Assembly (NCBI RefSeq): GCF_001753245.1
Contig: NZ_CP017415.1
Span: 1,144,501-1,208,500, forward strand
Reading direction: 5' to 3'
Source: Acidihalobacter yilgarnensis
GTDB lineage: Bacteria > Pseudomonadota > Gammaproteobacteria > DSM-5130 > Acidihalobacteraceae
DNA length: 64,000 nucleotides
The notes beneath the pieces were generated by a model. It was not told the origin of the DNA. It worked only from the letters and a program-made list of their open reading frames with translations, and ran no database searches. Below, in pieces: positions 32,387 to 43,192 of this stretch (positions are counted from its first letter, which is position 1; every line of letters begins with the position of its first letter). The position numbers and the translations under genes were made by a program.

Positions 32387-33805
32387 ATGCTCAAGACCTC
32401 GATCAAGACCCGCTTCGCCCCTAGCCCGACCGGACTGCTGCACCTCGGGAACCTACGTACCGCACTGTTTTCGGCCCTGTACGCAAGGCGACAGCGGGGC
32501 CGATTCCTCCTGCGGATTGAGGATACCGACGCATCGCGCAGCCGCTCCGAATATGAGGCGCGGCTGGAAGCAGACATGCGTTGGCTAGGTCTGGACTGGG
32601 ACGAGGGGCCGGGTATGGGTGGCGATGCAGGGCCCTATCGACAGTCGCAACGTGACGCCATTTATGGCGGGCTGTTCGATCGCCTCTTGGCGGAAGGGGC
32701 TGCCTATCGATGCTTTTGCAGCCAGGAGACCCTGGCGGCCTCACGCAAGGCTCAGTTGGCGACCGGACGCCCACCGCGATACCCCGGCACCTGTGCCGGA
32801 CTCGATCCCGCCGAAGCGACCGCGCGCGCGGTCGCTGGCGAGTCGTGCAGTCTGCGCTTTCGCGTGACGCCTGGCATACGACTGCCGATCGGCGATCTGG
32901 TGATGGGGGAGCAAGTCTTCGCCAGCGACGATATCGGCGATTTTGTGATTCGCCGTAGCGACGGTAGTCCAGCATTCTTTTTCAGCAATGCCGTAGACGA
33001 TGCCTTGATGGGCGTGACCCATGTTCTGCGGGGCGCGGACCATATCAGCAATTCGCCCCGCCAGGTATTGTTGTTGCGCGCGCTGGCTCTGCCGGAGCCG
33101 CACTATGCGCACTTGTCGTTGATCGTGGGCGCGGACGGCGCGCCTTTGTCCAAACGACACGGCGCAGGCAGCGTGGAGGATCTGCGCGTACAAGGTTATT
33201 TGCCACTTGCCTTGCTCAACCACCTTGCACGCTTGGGCCATAGCTATCCGGACGAGCAGTTGCTTGATCTGGCGGGCCTTGCGGAGGGATTCGAGCTGAC
33301 GCGTCTTGGCCGCTCGCCGGCTAGGCACGATACGGTGCAACTCGATCACTGGCAGAGACTGGCCGTCGCTTTGCTCGACGAGAGGGCGTTGAAGACATGG
33401 GCGGAAGACGCCTGCACAACCGTGCCCGAATCACTTCGCCGAGATTTCCTCCTGGCCGTACGCGATAACAGTTTGTTCCCCGCTGATGTCGCGACCTGGG
33501 CGGACAATCTGTTCGGTAATGAGCCCCGGCCTTCGCCTGACGCATGCGAGGCAATGAACGGAGCCCCCCGGAATTTGTTCGAGATCAGCGCGGCGATGGT
33601 TGATGAACACCCTGACGATTTTCGCGCGTTTTCCAGTGCCGTGGGGCAGGCCGCTGGTCTGCGCGGCAAGGCGTTGTTCATGCCTCTTCGCGCGGCCTTG
33701 ACCGGCCAGACGCATGGCCCTGAGATGGCGCGCCTTTACCCCCTGTTGGGACCCGCGCGTGCACGCGAGCGACTGCTCGTGGCGGCTAAATCGGCTCGGG
33801 ATTGA
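32387..33805 (+). CDS. gltX: glutamyl-tRNA synthetase (class I)
   Basis: The 472-residue class I synthetase starts at ATG 32387 (MLKTSIKTRFAPSPTG); an in-frame extension from 32225 runs over the divergent promoter and is rejected. The HIGH-type motif reads HLGN and the KMSKS-type motif is PLSKRHG at about residues 250-256. FLLRIEDTDASRS is the GluRS motif. The C-terminal part is the all-alpha anticodon-binding domain of bacterial GluRS. It lies upstream of cysS where Pseudomonas has glnS, so it may charge tRNA-Gln as well (inference; see findings). Confidence 0.93.
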   Translation: MLKTSIKTRFAPSPTGLLHLGNLRTALFSALYARRQRGRFLLRIEDTDASRSRSEYEARLEADMRWLGLDWDEGPGMGGDAGPYRQSQRDAIYGGLFDRLLAEGAAYRCFCSQETLAASRKAQLATGRPPRYPGTCAGLDPAEATARAVAGESCSLRFRVTPGIRLPIGDLVMGEQVFASDDIGDFVIRRSDGSPAFFFSNAVDDALMGVTHVLRGADHISNSPRQVLLLRALALPEPHYAHLSLIVGADGAPLSKRHGAGSVEDLRVQGYLPLALLNHLARLGHSYPDEQLLDLAGLAEGFELTRLGRSPARHDTVQLDHWQRLAVALLDERALKTWAEDACTTVPESLRRDFLLAVRDNSLFPADVATWADNLFGNEPRPSPDACEAMNGAPRNLFEISAAMVDEHPDDFRAFSSAVGQAAGLRGKALFMPLRAALTGQTHGPEMARLYPLLGPARARERLLVAAKSARD

Positions 33806-33817
33806 CAGGGAGATCGA

Positions 33818-35217
33818 ATGCTGCAGATCCATAACACACTGACGCGACGCAAGGAGACCTTCAAGCCGATCGAGGCTGGCAAGGTGCGTATATACGTGTG
33901 TGGGATGACGGTCTATGACTACTGTCACGTTGGTCACGGCCGTATGCTGGTGGTGTTCGACATGGTGGTGCGCTATCTGCGCGCACGGGGATATGACGTC
34001 ACATACGTGCGCAATATCACGGATATCGACGACAAAATCATCCGCCGCGCGCATGAAAATGGCGAAAGCATCGAAGCGCTCACCGAGCGCTTCATTCATG
34101 CGATGCATGAGGATCTGGAGGCGCTTGGCGTACTGCCCCCGATATGGAGCCTCGCGCCACCCAATCGATCGTCGAAATACTGGCCCTTATCGGTACCCTG
34201 ATCGACAAGCAGATTGCTTATTGCGCTGAAAATGGAGACGTCTATTACGACGTCTCACGCTTTACTGCCTATGGGCAACTGTCCGGCAAGAATCCCTCTG
34301 ACTTGCGTGCCGGCGCGCGGATCGAGGTGGTTGAGGCCAAAGACGACCCACTGGATTTCGTGCTATGGAAGGCCGCCAAGCCCGGCGAGCCGTCATGGCC
34401 ATCACCGTGGGGCGAGGGCCGGCCTGGTTGGCATATCGAGTGTTCGGCAATGTCGATCAAGGCGCTGGGGCCGCAGTTCGATATTCATGGTGGCGGCTTG
34501 GATTTGCAGTTTCCGCATCATGAAAACGAAATCGCACAGAGTGAGGCGTGTACCGGGCTGCACTTCGTCAACTACTGGATGCACAACGGTTTCGTGCGCG
34601 TGAACGAAGAAAAAATGTCCAAGTCGCTGGGCAATTTTTTCACCTTGCGAGAGGTTTTCGCGCGTTACCGGCCCGAGGCCATTCGATATTTCATCCTGGC
34701 CAGCCACTATCGCAGCCCACTCAATTATGCAGATGAACAGCTTGATGCCGCGCATGCAGCGCTGAGTCGACTGTATACCGCGCTGCGCGGTATCGAGCCC
34801 GTTCGGGAGGTGGTGTCGGATGCCGGCTTGGACTATGAGCATCGATTCTTAGCCGCGATGGATGACGATTTTAATACGCCAGTGGCGATGGCCGTGCTCT
34901 TCGACCTCGCCCACGCTATCAATAAGGCGCGTTTCGTGGATGCGGAGCTGGCCACAGGATTGGCCGCTCTCATGAGGCGGCTGGGCGGGTTGTTGGGATT
35001 GTTGCAATCGTCCCCGGATGCCTACTTGCAGGGAGGCGGTGAAGCTGGTTTGTCGGATGAAGCCATCGTTGCGCTGATCGAGGCACGCAAGGCCGCACGC
35101 GTCGCGCGAGACTTCGGTCGGGCCGATGCGATACGTGATGAGCTGACGGCAGCGGGCGTGTTACTAGAGGATGGCCCCGGTGGGACAAGTTGGCGCCGGG
35201 TGGCGAATGGCGCCTGA
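33818..35217 (+). CDS. cysS: cysteinyl-tRNA synthetase, frame broken by one base
   Basis: CysRS is essential. The N-terminal part (33818 onward) has the zinc/HIGH region [17 protein letters not shown] and [14 protein letters not shown]. After LEALGVLPP the frame shifts: the continuing family sequence [16 protein letters not shown] begins one frame over at 34144. Adding one C to the C5 run at 34136-34140 gives [12 protein letters not shown] and about 466 residues. Downstream motifs [23 protein letters not shown] and [10 protein letters not shown] are intact. A real loss is unlikely. Confidence 0.94.
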
Positions 35218-35237
35218 GCCCTGCGTTCGTGCAGGGC
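35218..35237. terminator. hairpin between cysS and folD
   Basis: GCCCTGC (35218-35224) pairs with GCAGGGC (35231-35237) around a six-base loop directly after the cysS stop, between converging genes. No T-run follows, so it is at most a weak terminator. Confidence 0.45.
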
Positions 35238-35255
35238 AGGTGCGTAATTGTGTGA

Positions 35256-36122
35256 TCACTCAATCCCGTCCCGGTTGCGTGCTTGGTAAGCACTCAGGGT
35301 ATTGTGCAGGAGCATGGCACGCGTCATGGGCCCGACTCCGCCAGGGACCGGCGTGATGTAACCCGCTTTGCTGGCAGCATCATCGAAGTCGACATCGCCG
35401 ATGAGGCGACCATTCGGCAAGCGGTTCATCCCAACGTCGATTACCGTCGAGCCTGGTTTAACCCAATCTCCGGGGATTAGTCCGGGTTTGCCTACGGCAA
35501 CCACCAAAATATCGGCTGCGCCCACGTGTTCGGCCAGATTTTGCGTGAATCGATGGCAGACGGTGACGGTCGCCCCGGCTAGCAGTAATTCCAGTGCCAT
35601 GGGCCGCCCAACGATATTGGATGCCCCGACCACGGTTGCATGTCTACCTTTGTAGGTTTCGCCGATGCTGTCGAGCAGCTTGATGATCCCAAAGGGCGTG
35701 CATGGCCGCAGGACGGGGACGCGTAGCGCGAGACGACCCACATTGCAGGGATGGAAGCCATCGACATCTTTATCGGGATGTATGCGCTCGATAACGGTTT
35801 CAGAGTCGATGTGGTGAGGCAATGGCAACTGCACGAGAATGCCGTCAATCACGGGGTCATCGTTCAGTCGGTCGATCAGGGCCAGTAACTCGTCCTGCCG
35901 CGTCTCGGTGGGCAGGGTGAAGGCTTGGGATGCAAAACCGACGCGTTCGCAATCCTCACGTTTTTTGCGGACATAAATCTGTGAAGCGGGATCTCCGCCT
36001 ACCAGAATGACGGCGAGCCCCGGCACCCGGAGTGTCTTCGAGCTAAGTTCTGCGGTCTTCGATTTCAGTGCGTCGAGCACCCGGTCGGCAACGGCTTTAC
36101 CGTCAATCAGTTTTGCTGCCAT
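35256..36122 (-). CDS. folD: methylenetetrahydrofolate dehydrogenase/cyclohydrolase
   Basis: FolD interconverts 5,10-methylene-, methenyl- and 10-formyl-THF. The 288-residue protein starts at ATG 36120-36122 ([11 protein letters not shown]). It has [13 protein letters not shown] (catalytic Lys in the YxxxK motif), [21 protein letters not shown] (NADP site) and [13 protein letters not shown]. It converges on cysS and is divergent from the tRNA cluster, with about 175 bases between. Confidence 0.97.
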   Translation of the reverse strand: MAAKLIDGKAVADRVLDALKSKTAELSSKTLRVPGLAVILVGGDPASQIYVRKKREDCERVGFASQAFTLPTETRQDELLALIDRLNDDPVIDGILVQLPLPHHIDSETVIERIHPDKDVDGFHPCNVGRLALRVPVLRPCTPFGIIKLLDSIGETYKGRHATVVGASNIVGRPMALELLLAGATVTVCHRFTQNLAEHVGAADILVVAVGKPGLIPGDWVKPGSTVIDVGMNRLPNGRLIGDVDFDDAASKAGYITPVPGGVGPMTRAMLLHNTLSAYQARNRDGIE

Positions 36123-36208
36123 GGATGCTGTTCTCGCGCGGCGTTTAAAAATGAGCCGTATTTTCGCACGCCCTCTCATGGCGCGACAAGGCGCCGTGGC
36201 CGTGGGTG

Positions 36209-36237
36209 TTGACGGGTTCTGTGTGTGCCTGTAGCAT
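36209..36237 (+). promoter_or_regulatory. putative sigma70 promoter of the tRNA cluster
   Basis: TTGACG (36209-36214), a 17-base spacer and TAGCAT (36232-36237) lie about 60 bases before tRNA-Pro. A GC-rich stretch follows the -10, as seen in stringently controlled stable-RNA promoters. This is a pattern match only. Confidence 0.5.
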
Positions 36238-36297
36238 TCCCGGCCTGCGCAGCGCCAGAGGCTTTACTTCATCTGCGCGGCTACGTGGCGGAGACTC

Positions 36298-36374
36298 CGG
36301 GGTATAGCGCAGTCTGGTAGCGCGCCTGCTTTGGGAGCAGGATGTCGGGGGTTCGAATCCCTCTACCCCGACCA
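36298..36374 (+). tRNA. tRNA-Pro (anticodon TGG)
   Basis: The seven-pair acceptor stem CGGGGTA/TACCCCG, the anticodon stem CCTGC/GCAGG around TTTGGGA and the T-loop GTTCGAATCC form a full cloverleaf of 77 bases with encoded CCA. Confidence 0.97.
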
Positions 36375-36411
36375 TCCGCAGGTGTGCATTTAGGAAGGAA
36401 GGATTACGTTT

Positions 36412-36488
36412 GCGCCCGTAGCTCAGTCGGATAGAGCATTCGCCTTCTAAGCGAACGGTCGCAGGTTCGAGTCCTGCCGGGCGCGCCA
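36412..36488 (+). tRNA. tRNA-Arg (anticodon TCT)
   Basis: Acceptor stem GCGCCCG/CGGGCGC, anticodon stem TTCGC/GCGAA around CTTCTAA, and T-loop GTTCGAGTC form a 77-base cloverleaf with encoded CCA. Confidence 0.97.
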
Positions 36489-36529
36489 ATTCGTAGTGTT
36501 CTGGTGTGTGGCGGGCTCAAGATTTTATG

Positions 36530-36605
36530 GTGGGCGTAGCTCAGTTGGTAGAGCCCTGGATTGTGATTCCAGTCGTCGTGGGTTCGAGTCCCATCGTCCA
36601 CCCCA
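36530..36605 (+). tRNA. tRNA-His (anticodon GTG)
   Basis: Acceptor stem GTGGGCG/CGTCCAC, anticodon stem CTGGA/TCCAG around TTGTGAT and an encoded CCA are visible. A G at 36529 can serve as the G-1 needed by HisRS opposite discriminator C. Confidence 0.97.
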
Positions 36606-36646
36606 GTTTTTGCCGCGCAGCTGTTGTTTGGCGGCAAGCCGGTCAT

Positions 36647-36722
<76 letters not shown>

Positions 36723-36728
36723 ATATGA

Positions 36729-36763
36729 ACGACAAAGCCCGCTGTAGCGGGCTTTGTCGTTTT
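36729..36763 (+). terminator. Rho-independent terminator after tRNA-Lys
   Basis: A perfect 14-base stem, 36729-36742 with 36747-36760 (ACGACAAAGCCCGC and its complement), closes a TGTA loop and runs into TTTT. It ends the Pro-Arg-His-Lys tRNA transcript. Confidence 0.95.
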
Positions 36764-36775
36764 GCGCGCGCATTC

Positions 36776-36803
36776 TTGGAATGTGGTGTTCGCATGGTAG
36801 TAT
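36776..36803 (+). promoter_or_regulatory. putative sigma70 promoter for tRNA-Leu and tig
   Basis: TTGGAA (36776-36781), a 16-base spacer and TAGTAT (36798-36803) lie after the terminator and 19 bases before tRNA-Leu, where a new promoter is needed. Pattern match only. Confidence 0.5.
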
Positions 36804-36820
36804 GGAAAGTTTAGATGGGT

Positions 36821-36907
<87 letters not shown>

Positions 36908-36980
36908 ATTGCGCTGTCGCCGGCTGGGTTGGCAGCGGCTGTGGCTGGATATACATTTTATGAGTCGAGAGGATTTTTCC

Positions 36981-38288
36981 ATGCACGTTTCGGTTGAGTC
37001 GGCCGGTAGTCTAGAGCGGAAAATGACGGTGCAGTTGCCCGCAGAGCGTATCGGCGAGGAGGTCGAAAAGCGTCTGCGCGCGTTGGGTCGGCGGGTCAAA
37101 GTGCATGGCTTCCGGCCCGGCAAGGTGCCATTCAAGGTCGTCAAGCAACGCTTTGGCGGCGAGGTTTATCAGGAGGTCGTTGGTGAGCTGCTGCAGAGTA
37201 GTTTTCGCGAGGCGGCCATGCAGGAAAAACTTCAGCCAGCCGGCAGTCCTCAGATCGAGTTGACCAGTGGAGAAATGGGCGGCGTACTGGAGTATGTGGC
37301 GACCTTCGAGATCTATCCAGAGCTGTCCCTTGCTCCGGTAGATGGATTGCAGATCACCTGTCCTACGGCTGAAGTGCAGGAATCCGACGTCGACGCAATG
37401 ATCGAAACGTTGCGTAAGCAGAGAACCGATTGGCTGGCGATCGATCGGCCAGCGGCTGAAGGTGACCGCGTGGTTATCGACTTCAAGGGCTTCCTGGGCG
37501 ATGAGCCCTTCGAGGGCGGCGAAGCGAAGGATCACGCCGTGGTGCTGGGACAGGGGCGCATGATTGCGGATTTCGAGCGTCAGCTCGTAGGCGCTTCCGT
37601 AGGCGAAGAAAAATCGCTTGATGTCGGTTTTCCCGAGGATTATCACGCCAAGGATCTGGCCGGTAAGGCCGCCCGATTCGATATCGTGGTCAAATCTGTC
37701 AGTGAGCCGCGTCTACCTGAAATCGACGAGGCGTTCGTTTCGGCGTTTGGGGTCGCTTCAGGGGGTGAGGAGGCACTTCGAAAGGAGGTGCGCGCCAACA
37801 TGGAGCGCGAATTGCAGCAGGCGATCAAGGAGCGCGCGAAGACGCGTGTGATGGATGCCTTGCATGCAGCCAATGAGGTGCCGGTTCCTGGGGTTTTAGT
37901 GCAGGCAGAGATCCGTCGCATGCGCGATCAGGTCGGTGAAGCGATGAGCTCGGAGGCTCGACAAGGGTTGCCGGACAATTTGTTTGAAGAGCAGGCTCGG
38001 CGCCGAGTTGCATTGGGATTGTTGATTGGTGAACTGGTCCGGTCGCACGAGATCAGTCTGGATGTCGGGCGCGTCGATGTGACCCTTGAGGGACTGGCTG
38101 CTGGTTACGAGGAGCCGGAGCAGGTTGTGCGCTATTATCGGTCGAACCGTGAAGCGATGGCCGGTATCGAGGCGCTCGTGCTCGAGGATCAGGTGGTCGA
38201 TTGGGTTATCGAGCATGCGTCGGTTGAGCAGGTGGCCATGACTTTCGATCAGGTCATGCACCCCGAAAAGAATCAGGAGGCGATATGA
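36981..38288 (+). CDS. tig: trigger factor
   Basis: Trigger factor is the ribosome-bound chaperone and peptidyl-prolyl isomerase. The 435-residue protein starts at ATG 36981, not the in-frame upstream reading that begins near the tRNA end. It has the ribosome-docking signature GFRPGKVP (about residues 43-50), an FKBP-type PPIase domain (about 160-240) and a long helical C-terminal domain. It overlaps clpP by four bases, the usual tig-clpP-clpX order. Confidence 0.98.
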   Translation: MHVSVESAGSLERKMTVQLPAERIGEEVEKRLRALGRRVKVHGFRPGKVPFKVVKQRFGGEVYQEVVGELLQSSFREAAMQEKLQPAGSPQIELTSGEMGGVLEYVATFEIYPELSLAPVDGLQITCPTAEVQESDVDAMIETLRKQRTDWLAIDRPAAEGDRVVIDFKGFLGDEPFEGGEAKDHAVVLGQGRMIADFERQLVGASVGEEKSLDVGFPEDYHAKDLAGKAARFDIVVKSVSEPRLPEIDEAFVSAFGVASGGEEALRKEVRANMERELQQAIKERAKTRVMDALHAANEVPVPGVLVQAEIRRMRDQVGEAMSSEARQGLPDNLFEEQARRRVALGLLIGELVRSHEISLDVGRVDVTLEGLAAGYEEPEQVVRYYRSNREAMAGIEALVLEDQVVDWVIEHASVEQVAMTFDQVMHPEKNQEAI

Positions 38289-38926
38289 GTGGTCATTGGG
38301 AATATGAGGGTGGCACGGGTGCGCTAGGGGCCCAGGCCCTGAATCTTGTGCCTATGGTGGTCGAGCAAACCTCAAGGGGTGAGCGTGCCTATGATATCTA
38401 TTCCCGCCTGCTGAAAGACCGGGTGGTGTTCTGCGTGGGGCCGGTTGAGGATTATATGGCCAACGTGATCGTCGCCCAGCTGCTGTTTCTCGAATCCGAA
38501 AATCCAGATAAGGAAATCAGCCTGTATATCAATTCTCCTGGCGGTTCTGTGACTTCCGGAATGGCGATATACGATACGATGCAGTTCATCAAGCCGGCCG
38601 TCAGCACCCTGTGTATAGGGCAGGCGGCAAGCATGGGTGCGGTTCTGCTTGCCGGCGGTGCTGCAGGCAAGCGTTATTGCCTTCCGCACTCAAGGGTGAT
38701 GATTCATCAACCCTCAGGCGGTTTTCAGGGGCAAGCTACAGACATCGATATTCATGCTCGTGAGATTCTTAAGATTCGCGAGCAACTGAACCAGATCCTT
38801 GCGCATCATAGCGGGAAGCCCGCCGAACAAATCGGGGAGGATGCTGAGCGTGATCGGTTCTATGGGCCTGAAGAGGCCAAGGCATACGGTCTGATTGATG
38901 AGGTTCTCTCGTCACGACCAGCCTGA
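38285..38926 (+). CDS. clpP: ATP-dependent Clp protease proteolytic subunit
   Basis: The 213-residue peptidase has the nucleophile Ser in GQAASMGA, the His in MIHQPSGG and the Asp in ERDRFY, plus the adaptor-binding surface typical of ClpP. It forms the two-ring barrel fed by ClpX, encoded next. The start overlaps tig by four bases. The gap to clpX is 120 bases. Confidence 0.99.
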   Translation: MSGHWEYEGGTGALGAQALNLVPMVVEQTSRGERAYDIYSRLLKDRVVFCVGPVEDYMANVIVAQLLFLESENPDKEISLYINSPGGSVTSGMAIYDTMQFIKPAVSTLCIGQAASMGAVLLAGGAAGKRYCLPHSRVMIHQPSGGFQGQATDIDIHAREILKIREQLNQILAHHSGKPAEQIGEDAERDRFYGPEEAKAYGLIDEVLSSRPA

Positions 38927-39046
38927 GCAGGCGGAAATGGGGATTGAAGCAAATATCACGCCAATTCATTCCCCTGTAACTTTCCGGCTTGCATCTTTCC
39001 CTTAAACCGGGCAATGTGCGATTGACACATTCCCTGAGAGGTGCCG

Positions 39047-40324
39047 ATGAGCGACGATAAACACCTCACGTCCGACAGCGGTAAATTGCTGTATTGTTCG
39101 TTCTGTGGCAAAAGCCAAAACGAAGTGCGCAAGCTGATTGCGGGCCCCTCCGTTTTTATCTGTGATGAGTGTGTGGAGCTTTGCAACGACATCATCCGCG
39201 AGGAGATGGGCGAGCAGGCGCAACTTGGCAACGGTAAGCTGCCGAAGCCGCATGAAATCAAGCAGATATTGGACGAGTACGTCATTGGGCAGGATCGCGC
39301 CAAGAAAGTGTTGGCGGTAGCGGTTTATAACCACTACAAGCGCCTGGAAGTTCGCGATCGCAAGGACGAAGTCGAGCTGTCCAAGAGCAATATCCTTTTG
39401 ATCGGGCCTACGGGTTCGGGCAAGACGCTGTTGGCCGAAACACTGGCCCGCTTACTCAACGTTCCCTTCACCATCGCAGACGCGACCACTTTGACTGAAG
39501 CCGGTTATGTGGGTGAGGACGTCGAGAATATTATCCAGAAATTGTTGCAAAAGTGCGATTACGATGTGGAGAAGGCCCAGACGGGCATCGTTTACATTGA
39601 TGAGATCGACAAAATCTCGCGTAAGTCGGATAACCCATCGATCACTCGCGATGTGTCGGGTGAGGGTGTGCAGCAGGCATTGCTCAAGCTGATCGAAGGC
39701 ACGGTGGCTTCAGTGCCCCCACAAGGTGGCCGTAAGCATCCTCAGCAGGAGTTTTTGCAGGTCGATACCCGCAATATCCTCTTCATTGTGGGTGGTGCAT
39801 TTTCCGGGTTGGAAAAGATCATTCAAAACAGATCCCGTAAGACAGGCATCGGGTTCTCGGCTGAGATTCATGGGAAGGATGATGGTAAACCGGCGGGTGA
39901 ATGGCTGTTTGATGTCGAACCGGAAGACTTGATCCGGTTTGGTTTGATTCCCGAATTCGTCGGTCGACTGCCCGTGGTTGCAACGCTGGAAGAGCTGGAT
40001 GAGGCTGCCCTCGTCGAGATTCTGGTTACTCCGAAGAATTCTTTGACCAAGCAGTATGGCAAGCTGTTCGAAATGGAAGGCGCCGAGCTGGAATTCAGAG
40101 ATGAGGCTCTGCGTGCCGTCGCTAGAAAGGCAATGGAAAGAAAGACGGGTGCGCGTGGTTTGCGGACCATCATCGAGCAGGTGTTGCTGGATACGATGTA
40201 TGAGTTGCCCTCGCTGGAAGACGTAACCAAGGTGGTGGTGGATGATGCTGTTATCCGTGGCGAAGCCAAACCCTATCTGATCTATGAAGGCGGCGAGCTG
40301 CAACAGCGGGCCGCCGCAGAGTAG
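39047..40324 (+). CDS. clpX: ATP-dependent Clp protease ATP-binding subunit ClpX
   Basis: The 425-residue unfoldase starts at ATG 39047 ([13 protein letters not shown]) with GAGAG upstream. It has the N-terminal four-cysteine zinc domain ([16 protein letters not shown]), Walker A GPTGSGKT, Walker B VYIDEIDK, and the RKH loop GGRKHP region. It feeds substrates to ClpP. A sigma32-type promoter for lon follows in the 221-base gap. Confidence 0.99.
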   Translation: MSDDKHLTSDSGKLLYCSFCGKSQNEVRKLIAGPSVFICDECVELCNDIIREEMGEQAQLGNGKLPKPHEIKQILDEYVIGQDRAKKVLAVAVYNHYKRLEVRDRKDEVELSKSNILLIGPTGSGKTLLAETLARLLNVPFTIADATTLTEAGYVGEDVENIIQKLLQKCDYDVEKAQTGIVYIDEIDKISRKSDNPSITRDVSGEGVQQALLKLIEGTVASVPPQGGRKHPQQEFLQVDTRNILFIVGGAFSGLEKIIQNRSRKTGIGFSAEIHGKDDGKPAGEWLFDVEPEDLIRFGLIPEFVGRLPVVATLEELDEAALVEILVTPKNSLTKQYGKLFEMEGAELEFRDEALRAVARKAMERKTGARGLRTIIEQVLLDTMYELPSLEDVTKVVVDDAVIRGEAKPYLIYEGGELQQRAAAE

Positions 40325-40362
40325 GGGGGGCGGCCCGCCCAGAGGCGCATCCGGACAACAAG

Positions 40363-40391
40363 CTTGAAATGTCCGGGTGCCGCCCCCATTT
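40363..40391 (+). promoter_or_regulatory. sigma32 (heat-shock) promoter for lon
   Basis: CTTGAAA (40363-40369), a 14-base spacer and CCCCATTT (40384-40391) match the known RpoH consensus closely. It lies 154 bases before the lon ATG, within the clpX-lon gap. Its -35 falls in the loop of an imperfect inverted repeat, GCATCCGGACA (40348-40358) with TGTCCGGGTGC (40370-40380). Confidence 0.85.
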
Positions 40392-40545
40392 CTTATTCCA
40401 ATAGGCGAGTTTTCCTGACCGGCCGGCTGACTGCCCAGATGGGTAAGCACATCTGGTCAAAACCGAACGTATTCCATGGAGTTGATCGCTTGCCGAGATG
40501 AGTGTGTGAGCATCGCTCCCATATCTAGATACCCCGAGGACCTTT

Positions 40546-42999
40546 ATGGATAAGGGCTCAAATCCCCCGCAAAGTCTAATTGCCGAGGAGCAAATGCTAC
40601 TCGTGCCCGTATTGCCATTGCGTGATGTGGTCGTTTATCCGCATATGGTAATCCCCTTGTTTGTTGGGCGTGACAAGTCGATCAAAGCGCTCGACCGAGC
40701 CATGGTGGACAACAAAAAAATCCTCCTGGTTGCCCAGCGCAGCGCAGAGGTTGATGATCCAGGCCCGAAGGATATCCACCGTATCGGCACGCTTTCATCG
40801 ATATTGCAGCTGCTCAAGCTTCCTGACGGCACGATCAAAGTCCTGGTAGAGGGGTCTGAGCGTGCCCAGGTAGTTGATTTCATTGAGACCGATGATACCT
40901 TTTCCGCGCAGATCAAAGTAATGAAGTCCGCGGAACCGGCTGATGAGCGTGAAATAGAGGTGTTGACGCGCTCAGTGCTCAACCTTTTCGACCAATACGT
41001 GAAGCTGAATAAGAAGATACCACCTGAAATTTTGACGTCGTTGGCGGGTATCGATGATGCGGCGCGGCTGGCCGATACGGTTGCAGCACATATGTCATTG
41101 AAGCTGGAAGAAAAACAGCGTGTGCTCGAAATACAAGATGTGCGTGAACGTCTTGAGCACATCATGGGCCTGATTGAGGGTGAAATCGATTTATTGCAGA
41201 TTGAGAAGCGTATCCGCGGCCGCGTCAAGCAGCAGATGGAAAAAAGCCAGCGGGAGTACTACCTGAATGAGCAGATGAAGGCCATTCAGAAAGAACTCGG
41301 TGAACTGGAGGATGCGCCTAACGAAATTGAGGACTTGGCTCAGCGTATAGAAAAATCGGGCATGCCCAAGGAAGCGCGCCAGAAGGCCGATGCGGAGTTG
41401 AACAAGCTGAAAATGATGTCTCCGATGTCAGCGGAGGCGACGGTGGTACGTAATTACATCGACTGGTTGGTTAGCGTGCCTTGGAAAAAACGCTCCAAGG
41501 TTAGCCACGATCTGGCGGCTGCTCAGCGTGTCCTCGATGAAGATCATTATGGTTTGGAGAAGGTCAAGGAACGTATCCTCGAATATCTTGCAGTCCAGCA
41601 GCGGGTGAAGAAACTCAAAGGGCCGATATTATGTCTTGTGGGCCCTCCGGGTGTCGGCAAAACCTCACTGGGGCGCTCGATCGCGCGCGCGACTAATCGA
41701 AAGTTTACCCGCATGGCATTGGGTGGAGTGCGCGACGAGGCAGAAATACGCGGTCATCGGCGAACCTATATTGGATCGCTGCCTGGTAAAATCATACAAA
41801 ATCTTTCACGTGTTGAGACGCGCAACCCTTTGTTTCTGCTCGATGAAATCGACAAAATGGCGATGGATTTCAGGGGTGATCCGGCTTCCGCTTTGTTGGA
41901 GGTGCTCGATCCTGAGCAAAATCATGCCTTTGCAGATCACTATCTGGAGGTCGATTTTGATCTGTCGGATGTGCTCTTCGTCGCTACCGCGAATAGTATG
42001 AATATCCCAGGCCCATTGCTCGATCGCATGGAGGTGATTCGCTTACCGGGTTATACCGAAGAGGAAAAAGCGAATATTGCCACCCGTTATTTGGTACCCA
42101 AGCAGCTCAAGCATAATGGTCTGAAAGACAATGAGTTGCAGATTACCGAGGCGGCTATTCGCGATATAATCCAACATTACACACGGGAAGCCGGGGTGCG
42201 TAATCTTGAGCGAGAAATATCCAAGATCTGCCGTAAGGTCGTGATGGGTCATGCGCTCAAGCCTACCGAGAAGCGAACGATCATTAATCCCAAAAATATT
42301 GATAAGTATCTTGGGGTTCAAAGATTCCGTTATGGGCGTGCTGAAGAAGAGGATCAGGTCGGACAAGTAACTGGATTGGCGTGGACCGAGGTAGGTGGTG
42401 AACTGTTGACGATCGAAGTAACGACGATGCCTGGCAAAGGTAACATCATTCGTACCGGTCAGCTGGGCGACGTCATGAAGGAATCGATTGAGGCCGCGCG
42501 TACTGTGGTTCGTTCCAGGGCACGCGTACTCGGTATCGCGGATGATTATTTTGAAAAGCATGATATCCACGTGCATGTACCTGAGGGCGCTACTCCAAAA
42601 GATGGGCCGAGCGCTGGCATCGCGATGTGCACCTCGCTCGTGTCCGCAATTACAGGGATTCCCGTTCGCGCAGATGTTGCTATGACGGGAGAGATCACCC
42701 TGCGAGGCGAGGTTTTGCCAATTGGTGGCTTGAAGGAAAAATTGCTTGCTGCACATCGCGGCGGGATCGCTACAGTTCTGATCCCCCATGAAAACGAGCG
42801 AGATCTTGTCGAAATTCCCAAAAACATTAAAAATCAGCTGGCTGTTCGTCCAGTTAGATGGATCGATGAAGTGCTTGAGCTGGCACTTCAGTGTCGCCCA
42901 GAACCGCTTGAGGATGCTGGGGAGAAATTGCCGACGCCGACGACTGCAGCTAAAAAGACGGAGCGTGAAACCAAGAAACGCACGCCCCGTCCGCACTGA
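40546..42999 (+). CDS. lon: ATP-dependent protease La
   Basis: Lon degrades misfolded and regulatory proteins. The 817-residue protein has the N-terminal substrate domain ([21 protein letters not shown]), a coiled helical region, AAA+ Walker A GPPGVGKT (about residues 366-373), LFLLDEIDK, and the Ser-Lys protease domain with [11 protein letters not shown] and [18 protein letters not shown]. The C-terminal tail is Lys/Thr-rich. It is regulated by heat shock, judging from the upstream promoter. Confidence 0.99.
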   Translation: MDKGSNPPQSLIAEEQMLLVPVLPLRDVVVYPHMVIPLFVGRDKSIKALDRAMVDNKKILLVAQRSAEVDDPGPKDIHRIGTLSSILQLLKLPDGTIKVLVEGSERAQVVDFIETDDTFSAQIKVMKSAEPADEREIEVLTRSVLNLFDQYVKLNKKIPPEILTSLAGIDDAARLADTVAAHMSLKLEEKQRVLEIQDVRERLEHIMGLIEGEIDLLQIEKRIRGRVKQQMEKSQREYYLNEQMKAIQKELGELEDAPNEIEDLAQRIEKSGMPKEARQKADAELNKLKMMSPMSAEATVVRNYIDWLVSVPWKKRSKVSHDLAAAQRVLDEDHYGLEKVKERILEYLAVQQRVKKLKGPILCLVGPPGVGKTSLGRSIARATNRKFTRMALGGVRDEAEIRGHRRTYIGSLPGKIIQNLSRVETRNPLFLLDEIDKMAMDFRGDPASALLEVLDPEQNHAFADHYLEVDFDLSDVLFVATANSMNIPGPLLDRMEVIRLPGYTEEEKANIATRYLVPKQLKHNGLKDNELQITEAAIRDIIQHYTREAGVRNLEREISKICRKVVMGHALKPTEKRTIINPKNIDKYLGVQRFRYGRAEEEDQVGQVTGLAWTEVGGELLTIEVTTMPGKGNIIRTGQLGDVMKESIEAARTVVRSRARVLGIADDYFEKHDIHVHVPEGATPKDGPSAGIAMCTSLVSAITGIPVRADVAMTGEITLRGEVLPIGGLKEKLLAAHRGGIATVLIPHENERDLVEIPKNIKNQLAVRPVRWIDEVLELALQCRPEPLEDAGEKLPTPTTAAKKTERETKKRTPRPH

Positions 43000-43015
43000 T
43001 GCCGCCAAATCCAGG

Positions 43016-43045
43016 TTGACAGTCTCAGAGGCCACTTGCTATAAA
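43016..43045 (+). promoter_or_regulatory. putative sigma70 promoter for hupB
   Basis: A consensus TTGACA (43016-43021), an 18-base spacer and TATAAA (43040-43045) lie just after lon, leaving about 140 bases of leader before hupB. Confidence 0.7.
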
Positions 43046-43192
43046 ACGTCACTCGCGCAGTCAAACACACAATGCTGCTAAGGCGTAGGCTGCGAGACCC
43101 AGTGCTCCCCGCGATTTTGCCCCCGGGTGTGCTACCCGCCTGACGATGGGGTGGGTAGCCGTTATGCCTCTCAACGAATAGGGAAGACCTGC

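Noticed and set aside
38930-39046. Sigma32 promoter for clpX
   Set aside because: TTGAAGC and CCCCTGTA are present but 20 bases apart, too far for RpoH; treated as chance.
42043-43035. 330-codon frame antisense to lon
   Set aside because: Shadow of lon; the ORF crosses the hupB promoter and has no domain.
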